Source: Streptomyces sp. CB02980 (GTDB lineage Bacteria; Actinomycetota; Actinomycetes; Streptomycetales; Streptomycetaceae). Taken from it: a stretch of 64,000 nt of DNA. The notes beneath the pieces were generated by a model, which worked only from the letters and a program-made list of their open reading frames with translations, was not told the origin of the DNA and searched no databases. The number at the start of each line of letters is the position of its first letter. Position 1 is the first letter of the stretch. Positions 14,616-22,812 of the stretch are shown here, in pieces. The position numbers were made by a program, and so were the translations under genes. The DNA is taken from assembly GCF_014451325.2 (NCBI RefSeq), contig NZ_JACSCH020000014.1:211743-275742 (forward strand), written 5' to 3'.

Positions 14616-15794
14616 TCAGTACCAGCCGTAGCGTTCGGCGATCTGCGGCAGCCGCTCGTCCACCAGCGCGTGCGCCGCGGCGCGTGGACTCGTGCCGTCC
14701 GCCTCCGCCCGGTCGAGCATCCCGTCGACGAGCGTCCGCATGGCCCCGCGCACCCGGGCGAAGGCCTGGTCGGCGTCGGCCTCGATGTCGCCGAAGAGCG
14801 TCCACCACCACCAGGCGTTCGTGCACGAGTTCACGACCACGTCGGGCAGCACCGTGACCCCGCGCGCGGCGAGGGCCTCCTCGGCCTCGGGCAGCACCGG
14901 CATGTTCGCCGCCTCGGCGATCCAGCGGGCCGTGATCCGTCCCTGGTTCCCGGCGTCGATCGCGTACGAGACGGCCGCCGGGACCAGCACCTCCGCCTCG
15001 GCCGCGAGCCAGGCGTCCCCGGGCTCCTCCCGGTCTCCGGGCCGCAGGGCCGAGCGGTCGACGGCGCCGTGGGCGTCCCGGGCCGCGAGCAGCGCCTCGA
15101 CGTCGAGGCCGTCCGGATTCACGATCGTGCCCCGGACGTCGGCCACGGCCACCACCCGCAGTCCGGCGCGCACCAGGAACCGGGCGGTCGCCCCGCCCAT
15201 CGTGCCGAGCCCCTGCACCGACACCCGGGTCCCGGCGTACGCCCGGTCGGCCCGGTCGAGGGCGGTGAGGACCGACTCGGCGACCCCCAGACCGCCGACC
15301 AGCTCGTCGAGTCCGATGCCGTCGACCTCGATCGCGAAGGCGTCGGCGAGCCGCTCCCGGGCCGTCCTCTCGTCGTCCAGGAGCGGGTACACGGCCTGCA
15401 CCGAGGAGACCAGGCCCGCCTCGGCCACGGCGCGGTCCACCAGGTCCTGGGTGAGTCCCAGGTCCTCCCCGGTGGTCCAGAACCGCTCGACGTACGGCCG
15501 CATCGCCCGCAGGTAGCGCACGAGGACGCCGTACGCCTCGGGGGAGCGGGGGTCGCAGTCGATGCCGCCCTTGGCGCCGCCCAGCGGCACGTACCGGGCC
15601 TCGGGGTCGTAGTGCAGGGCCTCCTTCATGGTCATCCCGCGGGCGAGCCCGGTGACCTCCTCGACCGTGCAGCCCTCCCTCATCCGCAGGCCGCCGCTGG
15701 CCACCCCGCGTACCAGCCGGTCGACCACCAGATGGCCCCGGCGACCGGTCACGTGGTCGGTCCAGCCGACGGAAAGCAGCGGGGCGGAACTCAT
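14616..15794 (-). CDS. Glu/Leu/Phe/Val dehydrogenase family enzyme
   Basis: A 392-residue NAD(P)-dependent amino-acid dehydrogenase. The ATG at 15794 has GAGGAG eight bases upstream. The N-terminal dimerization domain carries the substrate-site lysine in PLGGAKGGIDCDPRSPEA (near residue 73) and GLTQDLVDRAVAEAG. The Rossmann domain has VSVQGLGTMGGATARFLVRA near 192 and VVAVADVRG. The C-terminal EAANMPVLPEAEEAL and VLPDVVVNSCTNAW complete the fold. It converts an amino acid to its 2-oxo acid plus ammonia, or the reverse. Residues deciding between glutamate and branched-chain substrates cannot be judged by eye. A 20-bp TetR-type palindrome sits about 75 bp upstream. Confidence 0.9.
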   Translation of the reverse strand: MSSAPLLSVGWTDHVTGRRGHLVVDRLVRGVASGGLRMREGCTVEEVTGLARGMTMKEALHYDPEARYVPLGGAKGGIDCDPRSPEAYGVLVRYLRAMRPYVERFWTTGEDLGLTQDLVDRAVAEAGLVSSVQAVYPLLDDERTARERLADAFAIEVDGIGLDELVGGLGVAESVLTALDRADRAYAGTRVSVQGLGTMGGATARFLVRAGLRVVAVADVRGTIVNPDGLDVEALLAARDAHGAVDRSALRPGDREEPGDAWLAAEAEVLVPAAVSYAIDAGNQGRITARWIAEAANMPVLPEAEEALAARGVTVLPDVVVNSCTNAWWWWTLFGDIEADADQAFARVRGAMRTLVDGMLDRAEADGTSPRAAAHALVDERLPQIAERYGWY

Positions 15795-15866
15795 CGGACA
15801 TCTCCTCGGGAGGGGCGGACGGGCCAGGTGAGGGCGGGCCGGAAAGCCGGTACGACCGGCCGGATG

Positions 15867-15886
15867 TACTGAATGACGGTTCAGTA
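15867..15886. promoter_or_regulatory. TetR-type palindromic operator
   Basis: TACTGAATGACGGTTCAGTA: two perfect 7-bp arms (TACTGAA and TTCAGTA) around a 6-bp centre. It lies between the divergent dehydrogenase and MBL-hydrolase genes, 73 bp from the former start and 73 bp from the latter. Size and arm spacing suit a TetR dimer; a TetR gene lies at 13811-14551. Confidence 0.75.
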
Positions 15887-15958
15887 TGGCTGACCGCGCA
15901 GACCGTTCGCGGCGCGGTCCGCCCATAATGGAACGACCCCCAGAGATCAGGAGGTCCT

Positions 15959-17266
15959 GTGACCGGTACCGGCTCCGACCGCTCGCCACGGGCCCGGCTG
16001 CGCGCGCTGCGCCCCGAGTCCTTCGGCGCGGACCCCACGGGCGAGCGCCTCGCCCGTATCCACCGCTCGCCGAACTTCGCGGACGGGATCTTCCAGAACC
16101 CCGAAGCCGCCCGACGCGGCCCCTCGGGTTCCGGCGTCGAGTTCGCCAAGATCTACTTCGACAAGGAAGGCCGTTCGCGCCGCGCCCCCACCGGCACGAT
16201 CCCGGTCCACCCCACCACCGTCGCCGACCTGGCCAGGCCCCCGGCCACCGGGCTGCGCCTGACCTGGATGGGGCACTCCGGCGTACTCGCCGAGATCGAC
16301 GGCCACCGGGTGCTCTTCGACCCCGTCTGGGGCGAGCGCTGCTCCCCCTTCCCCTTCGCCGGCCCCAAGCGGCTCCACCCGGTGCCCGCGCCGCTCGCCG
16401 CCCTCGGCCCGGTCGACGTCGTCGTGATCTCCCACGACCACTACGACCACCTCGACCTGCCGACGATCAAGGCGCTCGCCACCACCGACACCGTCTTCGC
16501 GGTGCCGCTGGGCGTCGGCGCCCACCTGGAGCGCTGGGGGGTGCCCGCCTCCCGGCTGCGCGAGCTGGACTGGAACGAGTCCACCGAGATCGGCGAGCTG
16601 CGGCTCACGGCCACCCCGGCCCGGCACTTCTGCGGCCGCGGACTGCGCAACCGGCAGATGACGCTCTGGGCCTCCTGGGTCGTGACGGGCCCCTCCCACC
16701 GCATCTTCCACAGCGGGGACACCGGGTACTTCTCCGGGTTCAAGGACATCGGCGCGGCCCACGGCCCCTTCGACGCCACCATGATCCAGATCGGTGCCTA
16801 CTCGGAGTTCTGGACCGACATCCACATGACCCCCGCCGAGGGCATGCGGGCGCATCTGGACCTCCAGGGCGGCGGGCCCGCCGGGGTGATGCTGCCGATC
16901 CACTGGGGCACCTTCAACCTCGCCCCGCACCCCTGGGCCGAACCGGGGGAGGGCACCGTCGAGGCCGCCGCCGGAGCCGCCCAGCGGATCGCCCTGCCCA
17001 TCCCGGGCGAGCCCTTCGAGCCGGGCGCCGAACAGGTGCCCGACAGCCCCTGGTGGCGTCCGGTCGCCCGCGTCCCCTCCGGCGGCTGGGCGGCGCCCGC
17101 TCTCACCGACGGTGACGGTTCGCTCGCCGGCGTGTCGCACGGGAAAGCGGATGCGAACGCGGAAGCAAACGCGGGTGCGAACACCGGCGCGGACGCGGGG
17201 CGGAGCTCCGGCGAACCCGGTACGGACGCCGGGCGGGGTGCGCCCGAGGCGGCACGGACCCCCTGA
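15959..17266 (+). CDS. MBL-fold metallo-hydrolase (UlaG/NAPE-PLD-like)
   Basis: A 435-residue metallo-beta-lactamase-fold hydrolase. The GTG at 15959 follows a near-perfect CAGGAGGT. The metal motif VVISHDHYDHLDLPTIK is near residue 159, preceded by LTWMGHSGVLAEIDGHRVLFD (near 100), and followed by ATPARHFCGRGLRN (near 220), FHSGDTGYFSGF (near 250) and LPIHWGTFNLAPH (near 312), the full set of His/Asp ligands of the N-acylphosphatidylethanolamine phospholipase D-like group. The substrate may be a phosphodiester or a lactone; it cannot be told from sequence. The last ~45 residues are low-complexity Ala/Asn/Gly/Asp and lie outside the fold. No signal peptide. Confidence 0.9.
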   Translation: MTGTGSDRSPRARLRALRPESFGADPTGERLARIHRSPNFADGIFQNPEAARRGPSGSGVEFAKIYFDKEGRSRRAPTGTIPVHPTTVADLARPPATGLRLTWMGHSGVLAEIDGHRVLFDPVWGERCSPFPFAGPKRLHPVPAPLAALGPVDVVVISHDHYDHLDLPTIKALATTDTVFAVPLGVGAHLERWGVPASRLRELDWNESTEIGELRLTATPARHFCGRGLRNRQMTLWASWVVTGPSHRIFHSGDTGYFSGFKDIGAAHGPFDATMIQIGAYSEFWTDIHMTPAEGMRAHLDLQGGGPAGVMLPIHWGTFNLAPHPWAEPGEGTVEAAAGAAQRIALPIPGEPFEPGAEQVPDSPWWRPVARVPSGGWAAPALTDGDGSLAGVSHGKADANAEANAGANTGADAGRSSGEPGTDAGRGAPEAARTP

Positions 17267-17325
17267 GGCCGCGAGCGGGCCGGATGGTCCACACCCCTCC
17301 CGGGAGTCCGGTCGGGGGCATTTCC

Positions 17326-17362
17326 GCAGAGGGCGGAGGCGCAGGACGCCTCCGCCCTCTGC
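17326..17362 (+). terminator. Strong terminator hairpin after the MBL gene
   Basis: A perfect 16-bp stem, GCAGAGGGCGGAGGCG with its complement, and a 5-base loop (17342-17346). It starts 60 bp after the stop codon and has no T-tract. Confidence 0.8.
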
Positions 17363-17655
17363 CGTTGCCGGTGCTCGACGCCTCCTCCACGCCGCGACGT
17401 CGCGTTTCGGCCGAAGCTTCTCGGCCTGTCGGGTCGGAGGTGATACCAGAGCGGGCCGGTCTGCGGGTAGGTTTGCCAACTGCGCACCGCACATGAACGG
17501 TTGACGACTACAGTGTGTGGCTGGTGATCATCGGTAGGCTCTCAGTGCACACGTCGCACACCCCCTGAAGCGCCCCTCGCAGTACCCCCGTAGTCCACTC
17601 CCGTAACTCACCCGCAGTACGCCGATTCCTGGGCACGTACGTACCAAGGACACTC
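17363..17655. other. Intergenic region upstream of the conservon
   Basis: No gene is visible. A TTGACG hexamer at 17501-17506 is a plausible -35 element but a matching -10 cannot be picked with confidence. Composition falls below that of the genes around 17460-17560, as expected for a promoter region. Confidence 0.4.
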
Positions 17656-19470
17656 ATGTCGCAAGTTCGCGCACCCGCCTCGCGGTCCGATCGACGCGAG
17701 GGCGGCCGGCACGGCCGGTCAGGCGCCCGCCCCGCCCCCGGTACCGGTAGCACCCCCCCGACGCAGCCCCGCGCCTCGCACACCATGGAAGCCCGGTTAC
17801 GCCCCCAGCTCCTCCGCACCTCCGTGCTTCCCGCCGTCGCGGTGGCACTGGGCGGGGCCGCGGCCGTGCTCTTCACCATCCGCTCCACCGGCGCCACCCC
17901 GACGCCCGGCCTCTGGGCCGCGCTCACCGGCGCCGCCGCGATCACGGTGGCCTCCGTGACGGCCGCCGCGCTCGGCGCCGACCGTGCCGCCAAGGCGGTC
18001 CTCGACCGCTGCAACCTCCTGCGCCGCACCAGCGCCCGCGGCCAGAGCGAACTGCAGACGATCATCGAACAGTTGCGCAGGGGAGAGGGGATTCCGCCCC
18101 GCCCCGAGCTGCCGCCCGGCACCGCCTCCGGCGACGAATTCGACCTGCTCTCCCAGGAGCTGACGCGCTCTCACGAGGCCGCCGTGGCAGCCGTCGTGCA
18201 GGCGTCCAGGCTCTCCAGCAGCGTCGGAGACGAACAGAAGGTCGAGGTCTTCGTCAACCTCGCCCGGCGCCTGCAATCCCTGGTCCACCGCGAGATCCAG
18301 CTCCTCGACGAGCTGGAGAACGAGGTCGAGGACCCGGAGCTGCTCAAGGGCCTGTTCCACGTCGACCACCTGGCCACCCGCATCCGCCGGCACGCCGAGA
18401 ACCTCGCCGTGCTCGGTGGCGCCATCTCCCGCCGCCAGTGGTCGAACCCGGTCACCATCACCGAGGTGCTGCGCTCCTCCATCGCCGAGGTCGAGCAGTA
18501 CCCGCGGGTCAAGCTCGTCCCCCCGATCGACGGTGCGCTCCGGGGCCATGCCGTGGCCGACGTCATCCACCTCCTCGCCGAACTCGTCGAGAACGCCACG
18601 CTGTTCTCCGCGCCGCACACCACCGTGCTGCTCCGCGCGCAGTACGTCACGGCCGGCCTCGCGATCGAGGTCGAGGACCGCGGCCTCGGCATGCCCGTCA
18701 CCGAACAGGACAAGATGAACGCCCTGCTCGCCGACCCCGACCAGGTCAACGTCGCGCATCTGCTCCAGGACGGCCGCATCGGACTCTTCGTCGTCTCGGC
18801 CCTCGCCCGCCGCCACGGCATCGCCGTACGACTCCAGTCCAACATCTACGGCGGCGTCCAGGCCGTCCTGGTGCTCCCGCAGGGCCTCCTCGGAGCCGAC
18901 CCCGAGGGTCTCGCCCAGCACGAGCGCCAGACCGCCGCGACCGCCGGATCCTCCGCGGTCCCGCCGGACCAGGTGCTGACGCAGCCCCAGCCGACGGCGC
19001 AGCCCCAGCCGACGGCGCAGTCGCACGTGCCGTCGCAGCCCACGCCCGCGGTCACCGCCCCGGCGACGGCCCCGGCTCCCATGACGGCTCCCATGACCGC
19101 CCCGGCACCGGCCCACGACCCGCTCAGCCACCCCCGTACCACCGAGCGGTCCCACGGCTACGCGGACTCCGGCCGGACGTCCGCGACACCGGCGCAGTCG
19201 GCCGGAGCGGAACCCCCGGGCCCGCCGGCCTCCTTCTTCTCGCCGCTCCCCCCGGCGCCCGAGGCCCATGGACGGCCCGCGCTCCCCAAGCGGCGCGCCC
19301 AGGAGCACATCGTCCCGCAGCTGCGCGACGAACCGGTGGCCCGCAAGCCCGAGGAGCACGTCCTGCACGACCCCGGCCTGATGGCCGCGTTCCAGCGCGG
19401 CATCGGTCTCGCCGAGTCCCAGCCCGCCCCCCACGAATCGCCGCGTCCAGGCGACGCGCACAAGGAGTAG
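17656..19470 (+). CDS. cvnA: CvnA sensor-kinase-like protein of a conservon
   Basis: A 604-residue membrane protein. The ATG at 17656 follows AAGGACA. Order: Arg/Gly-rich leader (1-43), two membrane helices at about 55-75 and 83-102 (VLPAVAVALGGAAAVLFTI and LWAALTGAAAITVASVTA), a cytoplasmic helical region, then a GHKL ATPase at about 290-420 with the N-box LLAELVENATLFSAPHT, the G1 box VEDRGLGMP and the G2 region GRIGLFVVSALARRHG. The last ~180 residues are a Pro/Gln/Ala-rich tail. A classical phospho-acceptor H-box is replaced by the conservon-type RHAENLAVLGG segment. It starts a five-gene operon. Codon 48 is TTA (17797-17799), the rare leucine codon read by bldA tRNA, so translation may wait for development. 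Confidence 0.93.
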   Translation: MSQVRAPASRSDRREGGRHGRSGARPAPGTGSTPPTQPRASHTMEARLRPQLLRTSVLPAVAVALGGAAAVLFTIRSTGATPTPGLWAALTGAAAITVASVTAAALGADRAAKAVLDRCNLLRRTSARGQSELQTIIEQLRRGEGIPPRPELPPGTASGDEFDLLSQELTRSHEAAVAAVVQASRLSSSVGDEQKVEVFVNLARRLQSLVHREIQLLDELENEVEDPELLKGLFHVDHLATRIRRHAENLAVLGGAISRRQWSNPVTITEVLRSSIAEVEQYPRVKLVPPIDGALRGHAVADVIHLLAELVENATLFSAPHTTVLLRAQYVTAGLAIEVEDRGLGMPVTEQDKMNALLADPDQVNVAHLLQDGRIGLFVVSALARRHGIAVRLQSNIYGGVQAVLVLPQGLLGADPEGLAQHERQTAATAGSSAVPPDQVLTQPQPTAQPQPTAQSHVPSQPTPAVTAPATAPAPMTAPMTAPAPAHDPLSHPRTTERSHGYADSGRTSATPAQSAGAEPPGPPASFFSPLPPAPEAHGRPALPKRRAQEHIVPQLRDEPVARKPEEHVLHDPGLMAAFQRGIGLAESQPAPHESPRPGDAHKE

Positions 19471-19475
19471 ACACC

Positions 19476-19910
19476 ATGGCGAGCAGTGTGCCGACCGGCC
19501 ATTCCTCGGACCTCGACTGGCTGCTGAGCGGCCTTGTCCAGCGGGTCCCGTACACCCGCAACGCCGTTCTGCTCTCCTCCGACGGCCTCGTGAAATCCGT
19601 CCACGGCCTCGACCCCGACGCCGCCGACCACATGGCGGCCCTCGCCTCCGGCCTGTACTCCCTCGGCCGCAGCGCCGGCGCCCGGTTCGGCGACGGCGGC
19701 GAGGTGCGGCAGGTGGTCGTGGAGCTCGACTCCACCCTCCTGTTCGTGTCCACGGCGGGTTCCGGCACCTGCCTGGCGGTGCTGGCCGGCCGCGAGGCGG
19801 ACGCCGCGGTCCTCGGGTACGAGATGGCGATGCTCGTCAAGAGCGTCCGGCCGTACCTGGTCACCCCCGCCCGGCAGGCAGCCGGAGCGGTGGGCGGCAT
19901 CGGCCAGTGA
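19476..19910 (+). CDS. cvnB: CvnB roadblock/LC7 protein of the conservon
   Basis: A 144-residue roadblock/LC7 domain protein. The ATG at 19476 follows AAGGAG and starts 5 bp after the cvnA stop. The domain spans about residues 10-125 with DWLLSGLVQRVPYTRNAVLL near 13, the SSDGLVKSVHGLD strand and GSGTCLAVLAGREADAAVLG. Proteins of this family (MglB-like) regulate small GTPases, here presumably CvnD. Conservon parts are thought to form a membrane complex resembling a eukaryotic G-protein system (known for the class). The stop overlaps the cvnC start as GTGA. Confidence 0.93.
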   Translation: MASSVPTGHSSDLDWLLSGLVQRVPYTRNAVLLSSDGLVKSVHGLDPDAADHMAALASGLYSLGRSAGARFGDGGEVRQVVVELDSTLLFVSTAGSGTCLAVLAGREADAAVLGYEMAMLVKSVRPYLVTPARQAAGAVGGIGQ

Positions 19911-20284
19911 ACGGGACGACCTCCCAGGAAGGGCCCTGGCTCGACGACGCGGCCGGCCGGCTGATCCGTCCGTACGCCGTCAGCGGTGGCCGGACCAGGC
20001 CGACCACCGCACTGGACCTGCTGTCCATGGTGATGGCGACCGGCTCGTCACCCCAGGCTCACATGGGTCCGGAGCACAGCGTGGCCCTCGGGCTGTGCGA
20101 CGGGCCCACCTCGGTGGCCGAGATCGCGGCGCACCTACGGCTTCCCGCCGTGGTCACCAAGGTCCTGCTCTCCGACCTCGTGGACTGCGGGGCGCTCACC
20201 GCCCGCGCTCCCCGGTTCCACGCCAACCCGACCGACCGTTCCTTGCTGGAGGCAGTGCTCGATGGCCTACGACAACGGCTCTGA
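19907..20284 (+). CDS. cvnC: CvnC (DUF742) protein of the conservon
   Basis: A 125-residue DUF742 protein starting with the GTG at 19907 inside the cvnB stop. Conserved blocks are DAAGRLIRPYAVSGGRTRPT near residue 10, LDLLSMVMATG, and the winged-helix-like VALGLCDGPTSVAEIAAHLR and PAVVTKVLLSDLVDCGALTA. The final part overlaps cvnD by 23 bp. The protein has no known enzymatic activity and is thought to take part in the conservon complex. Confidence 0.92.
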   Translation: MNGTTSQEGPWLDDAAGRLIRPYAVSGGRTRPTTALDLLSMVMATGSSPQAHMGPEHSVALGLCDGPTSVAEIAAHLRLPAVVTKVLLSDLVDCGALTARAPRFHANPTDRSLLEAVLDGLRQRL

Positions 20285-20885
20285 GCGCCACGACAGTTTC
20301 GCGACCACCGCGTTCCCCACCGCGCTCAAGATCCTGGTGGCGGGCGGCTTCGGAGTGGGCAAGACGACGCTCGTGGGCGCGGTCAGCGAGATCGAACCGC
20401 TGAGCACCGAAGAACTGCTGACCGCGGTCAGCGTCGCGACCGACAGCCTGGAGGGCGTGGAGTCCAAGACCACGACCACCGTGGCCCTGGACTTCGGCCG
20501 CATCACCCTCGACGACCGTCATGTCCTCTACCTCTTCGGCACCCCAGGCCAGGAACGCTTCTGGTTCATGTGGGACGAACTCTCCGAGGGTGCGCTCGGG
20601 GCGGTCGTCCTGGCCGACACCCGTCGGCTCCAGGAGTGCTTCGCCGCCGTGGACTTCTTCGAACGGCGGGGCCTCCGGTTCGTCGTGGCGGTCAACGAGT
20701 TCGACGGCTCCTTCCGCTACGAGCCGGACGAGGTACGGACCGCGCTCGACCTCAAGCCGGAGGTGCCGGTCGTCCTCTGCGACGCCCGGATCTCCAGCTC
20801 GGGCATCCGCACTCTGCTGACCCTCGTCCAGCATCTGCTCACCCATACCCCGGCCGCCGTGCCGAGCTACGGAGCCACGTCTTGA
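20262..20885 (+). CDS. cvnD: CvnD small GTPase of the conservon
   Basis: A 207-residue Ras-like GTPase. The P-loop is GGFGVGKTTLVGAVS near residue 29; switch II is LFGTPGQERFWFMWDEL near 92, with the Gln of GQE where Ras has Gln61; the base-recognition motif is VAVNEFDG near 140, where the usual NKxD appears as NEFD, as in other conservon GTPases. The ATG lies 23 bp inside cvnC. It probably switches the CvnA/CvnB complex. Confidence 0.93.
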   Translation: MAYDNGSERHDSFATTAFPTALKILVAGGFGVGKTTLVGAVSEIEPLSTEELLTAVSVATDSLEGVESKTTTTVALDFGRITLDDRHVLYLFGTPGQERFWFMWDELSEGALGAVVLADTRRLQECFAAVDFFERRGLRFVVAVNEFDGSFRYEPDEVRTALDLKPEVPVVLCDARISSSGIRTLLTLVQHLLTHTPAAVPSYGATS

Positions 20886-21466
20886 CGTACGACCCCACCG
20901 GTCACCTCCTGCTGACCCCCATCGACAAGGACGCGCCGGCCCGTGTGCGGCGGCTGCGCGAACTCGGTCTAGGGGAGCGGCCGGAGCCGGCGTTCGACGA
21001 GTTCGCCCACCGGCTCGCGGACGTGACCGGAGTCCCGTTCTCGATGGTCAACTTCATCGACGAGAACCGGCAGTTCTTCGCCGGTCTGCACACCCCCGAG
21101 GGCACCCACTGGGGCACCCACTCGGGCGGCGGCCTGGGCGCTGCCGTCGCGGGCGCCGCCGGCGTCGGCCGCTTCATGGCCCGCGACCACGGCTACTGCC
21201 CGCACGTCGTGGTGCGCCGCAAGGCGCTCGTCCTGGAGGACGTCTGCGACTACCCGCGCTTCGCGGGGAACCCGGTCGTGGACGAGATCGGCATCCGCTC
21301 CTACATGGGGGCGCCGCTGATGGACCGCACCGGTGTCGCGCTCGGCACCATCTGCGTGGTCGACACCGACGTCCGGCCGTGGGGGCGCGCCGGGCTCGAG
21401 ACGATCAAGGCGATGGCGGCGGAGCTGATGGAGCAGATCGACCGTCGCGAGGGCGGCATGCTCTGA
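20882..21466 (+). CDS. GAF-domain protein, fifth gene of the conservon
   Basis: A 194-residue GAF protein starting with a TTG at 20882 that overlaps the cvnD stop (TTGA). The GAF domain spans about residues 35-185: FDEFAHRLADVTGVPFSMVN, FIDENRQFFAGLHTPEG near 60, the core MARDHGYCPHVVVRRKALVL near 102, and AGNPVVDEIGIRSYMGAPLM. Some conservons carry a fifth gene that is a cytochrome P450 or a regulator; here it is a GAF sensor, which could bind a small ligand or a heme. The Cys in GYCPHVV is worth noting because this position is Cys in redox-sensing GAF relatives of Streptomyces. The rare TTG start and overlap suggest low, coupled expression. Confidence 0.88.
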   Translation: MTYDPTGHLLLTPIDKDAPARVRRLRELGLGERPEPAFDEFAHRLADVTGVPFSMVNFIDENRQFFAGLHTPEGTHWGTHSGGGLGAAVAGAAGVGRFMARDHGYCPHVVVRRKALVLEDVCDYPRFAGNPVVDEIGIRSYMGAPLMDRTGVALGTICVVDTDVRPWGRAGLETIKAMAAELMEQIDRREGGML

Positions 21467-21627
21467 CCGTCACGACGTCGGCGGAGAGGCGCGTCACGGA
21501 GAGTGAGTGGTGCGCTTCTCGTGTGCGGCGTCTCCGGGGGCCGGGAAAGGGTTCGTGACCACCAGGGAAAGTGCGGTATTGTTCTCATGCGCGTCCAGCC
21601 GGGGGAAACCCCAGGTCAGACGGGCAG

Positions 21628-21701
<74 letters not shown>

Positions 21702-21716
21702 CTTTTCGAAGTCGTA

Positions 21717-21766
21717 GATCAGGGGCCGTTTCAGAGCAATCTGAAACGGCCCCTTGATCGTTTTTG
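21717..21766 (+). terminator. Terminator of tRNA-Pro
   Basis: A long hairpin, GATCAGGGGCCGTTTCAGA paired with TCTGAAACGGCCCCTTGATC around a GCAA loop, with one bulged base, followed by G and a TTTTT run at 21761-21765. One of the few terminators in this window with a T-tract. Confidence 0.92.
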
Positions 21767-21846
21767 GGGGCCACTCGGGGATCAACTCGATGTGACCTGG
21801 CTCACGGGAACACCGGGGCGGGCCGGTCCAGTGCAGATCATGAACG

Positions 21847-22554
21847 TCAACTCGATGCACTCTCCCTCGTCCGTCCCGTCCCTTCCGCCCGACCCCGCCC
21901 GGGGCGTGCTGACGCCGGGCCCCCACGGCCGCCGGGGACGAGGCCGAGGGCGCCGACGGCCAGAGCCCAGAGCAGGAGCGGGAACGCGGCGACCCGCTCC
22001 ATGCCGCCCATGCCCAGGCCCAGGTAGTGGCGGGAGAGGAACAGCCCGAGAGCCGTGATCGCCGTGATCCCCAGCAGGGCGGTGGCCCGTCGCAGCGGGG
22101 GCCGGACTCGATGCGCCAGGCCTGATCCGGCCAGGGCGAGGCCGATATTGCCCCCGGCCATGACGAGGAGGGCGCCCAGGACGTGCAGGTTCTCGTCGAC
22201 GTCGGCGGGAGCCAGGCCGGCCAGGACGAACCCCGTGCCGGCGCCGGCCAGGAGCAGCCGGGCGAGGGTGGCGGCCGGCCCCTTGCGCCACAGGGCGTCG
22301 CCGGTCAGGACGGCACCGACGACGAGCAGCACTCCCAGGACGATGAACGAGCCGTTCATCAGGCCGTGCTCCGGGGAGCAGACGTACCGCGGTTCGGGGG
22401 CTGCCTGCAGCGCGCAACGGGCGTTCCCCAGGTCGCTGATGTTGTTCTGTGCCCAGCTGTACGGTCTCGCCCAGGCCGACTCGGCGATCCCGTGGATCAC
22501 GAAGAACTGCACCACGCCGACGATCCATGCCGCGTAACCGATCCGGACCTTCAT
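21847..22554 (-). CDS. DUF998 membrane protein
   Basis: A 235-residue integral membrane protein with about six helices. The N-terminal helix (WIVGVVQFFVIHGIAESAW) is followed by the family motif NNISDLGN near residue 38 and a loop with two cysteines (ARCALQAAPEPRYVC). Further helices: NGSFIVLGVLLVVGAVLTGD, ATLARLLLAGAGTGFVLAGL, LHVLGALLVMAGGNIGLALA, ALLGITAITALGLFLSRHYL and FPLLLWALAVGALGLV. DUF998 proteins have no firm function. It stands alone between the tRNA and the amidohydrolase gene. Confidence 0.88.
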   Translation of the reverse strand: MKVRIGYAAWIVGVVQFFVIHGIAESAWARPYSWAQNNISDLGNARCALQAAPEPRYVCSPEHGLMNGSFIVLGVLLVVGAVLTGDALWRKGPAATLARLLLAGAGTGFVLAGLAPADVDENLHVLGALLVMAGGNIGLALAGSGLAHRVRPPLRRATALLGITAITALGLFLSRHYLGLGMGGMERVAAFPLLLWALAVGALGLVPGGRGGPASARPGRGRAEGTGRTRESASS

Positions 22555-22812
22555 CCGTCCGCCCTCCCCCGTGTGAACCCGTACGGGCAGTCGATCACGA
22601 GGCGCCGGACCGGGGCACTCCGACGAACCCCCTGGCGCGGGGTGGGGTCCGCCCCACCCCCCGCTCTCCGTCCCGGCATTCGGCCATCGCTCCGGATCGC
22701 CGGACGGCGTATCGGTGGGATGACCGATGTGCCGGGCGCACGGGCGCGGACATAGTCCTCGGGAGATCGTTTGCGGGTGCCGCCGTGCGCCCGGTGTGTG
22801 AAAGGACCCTCT

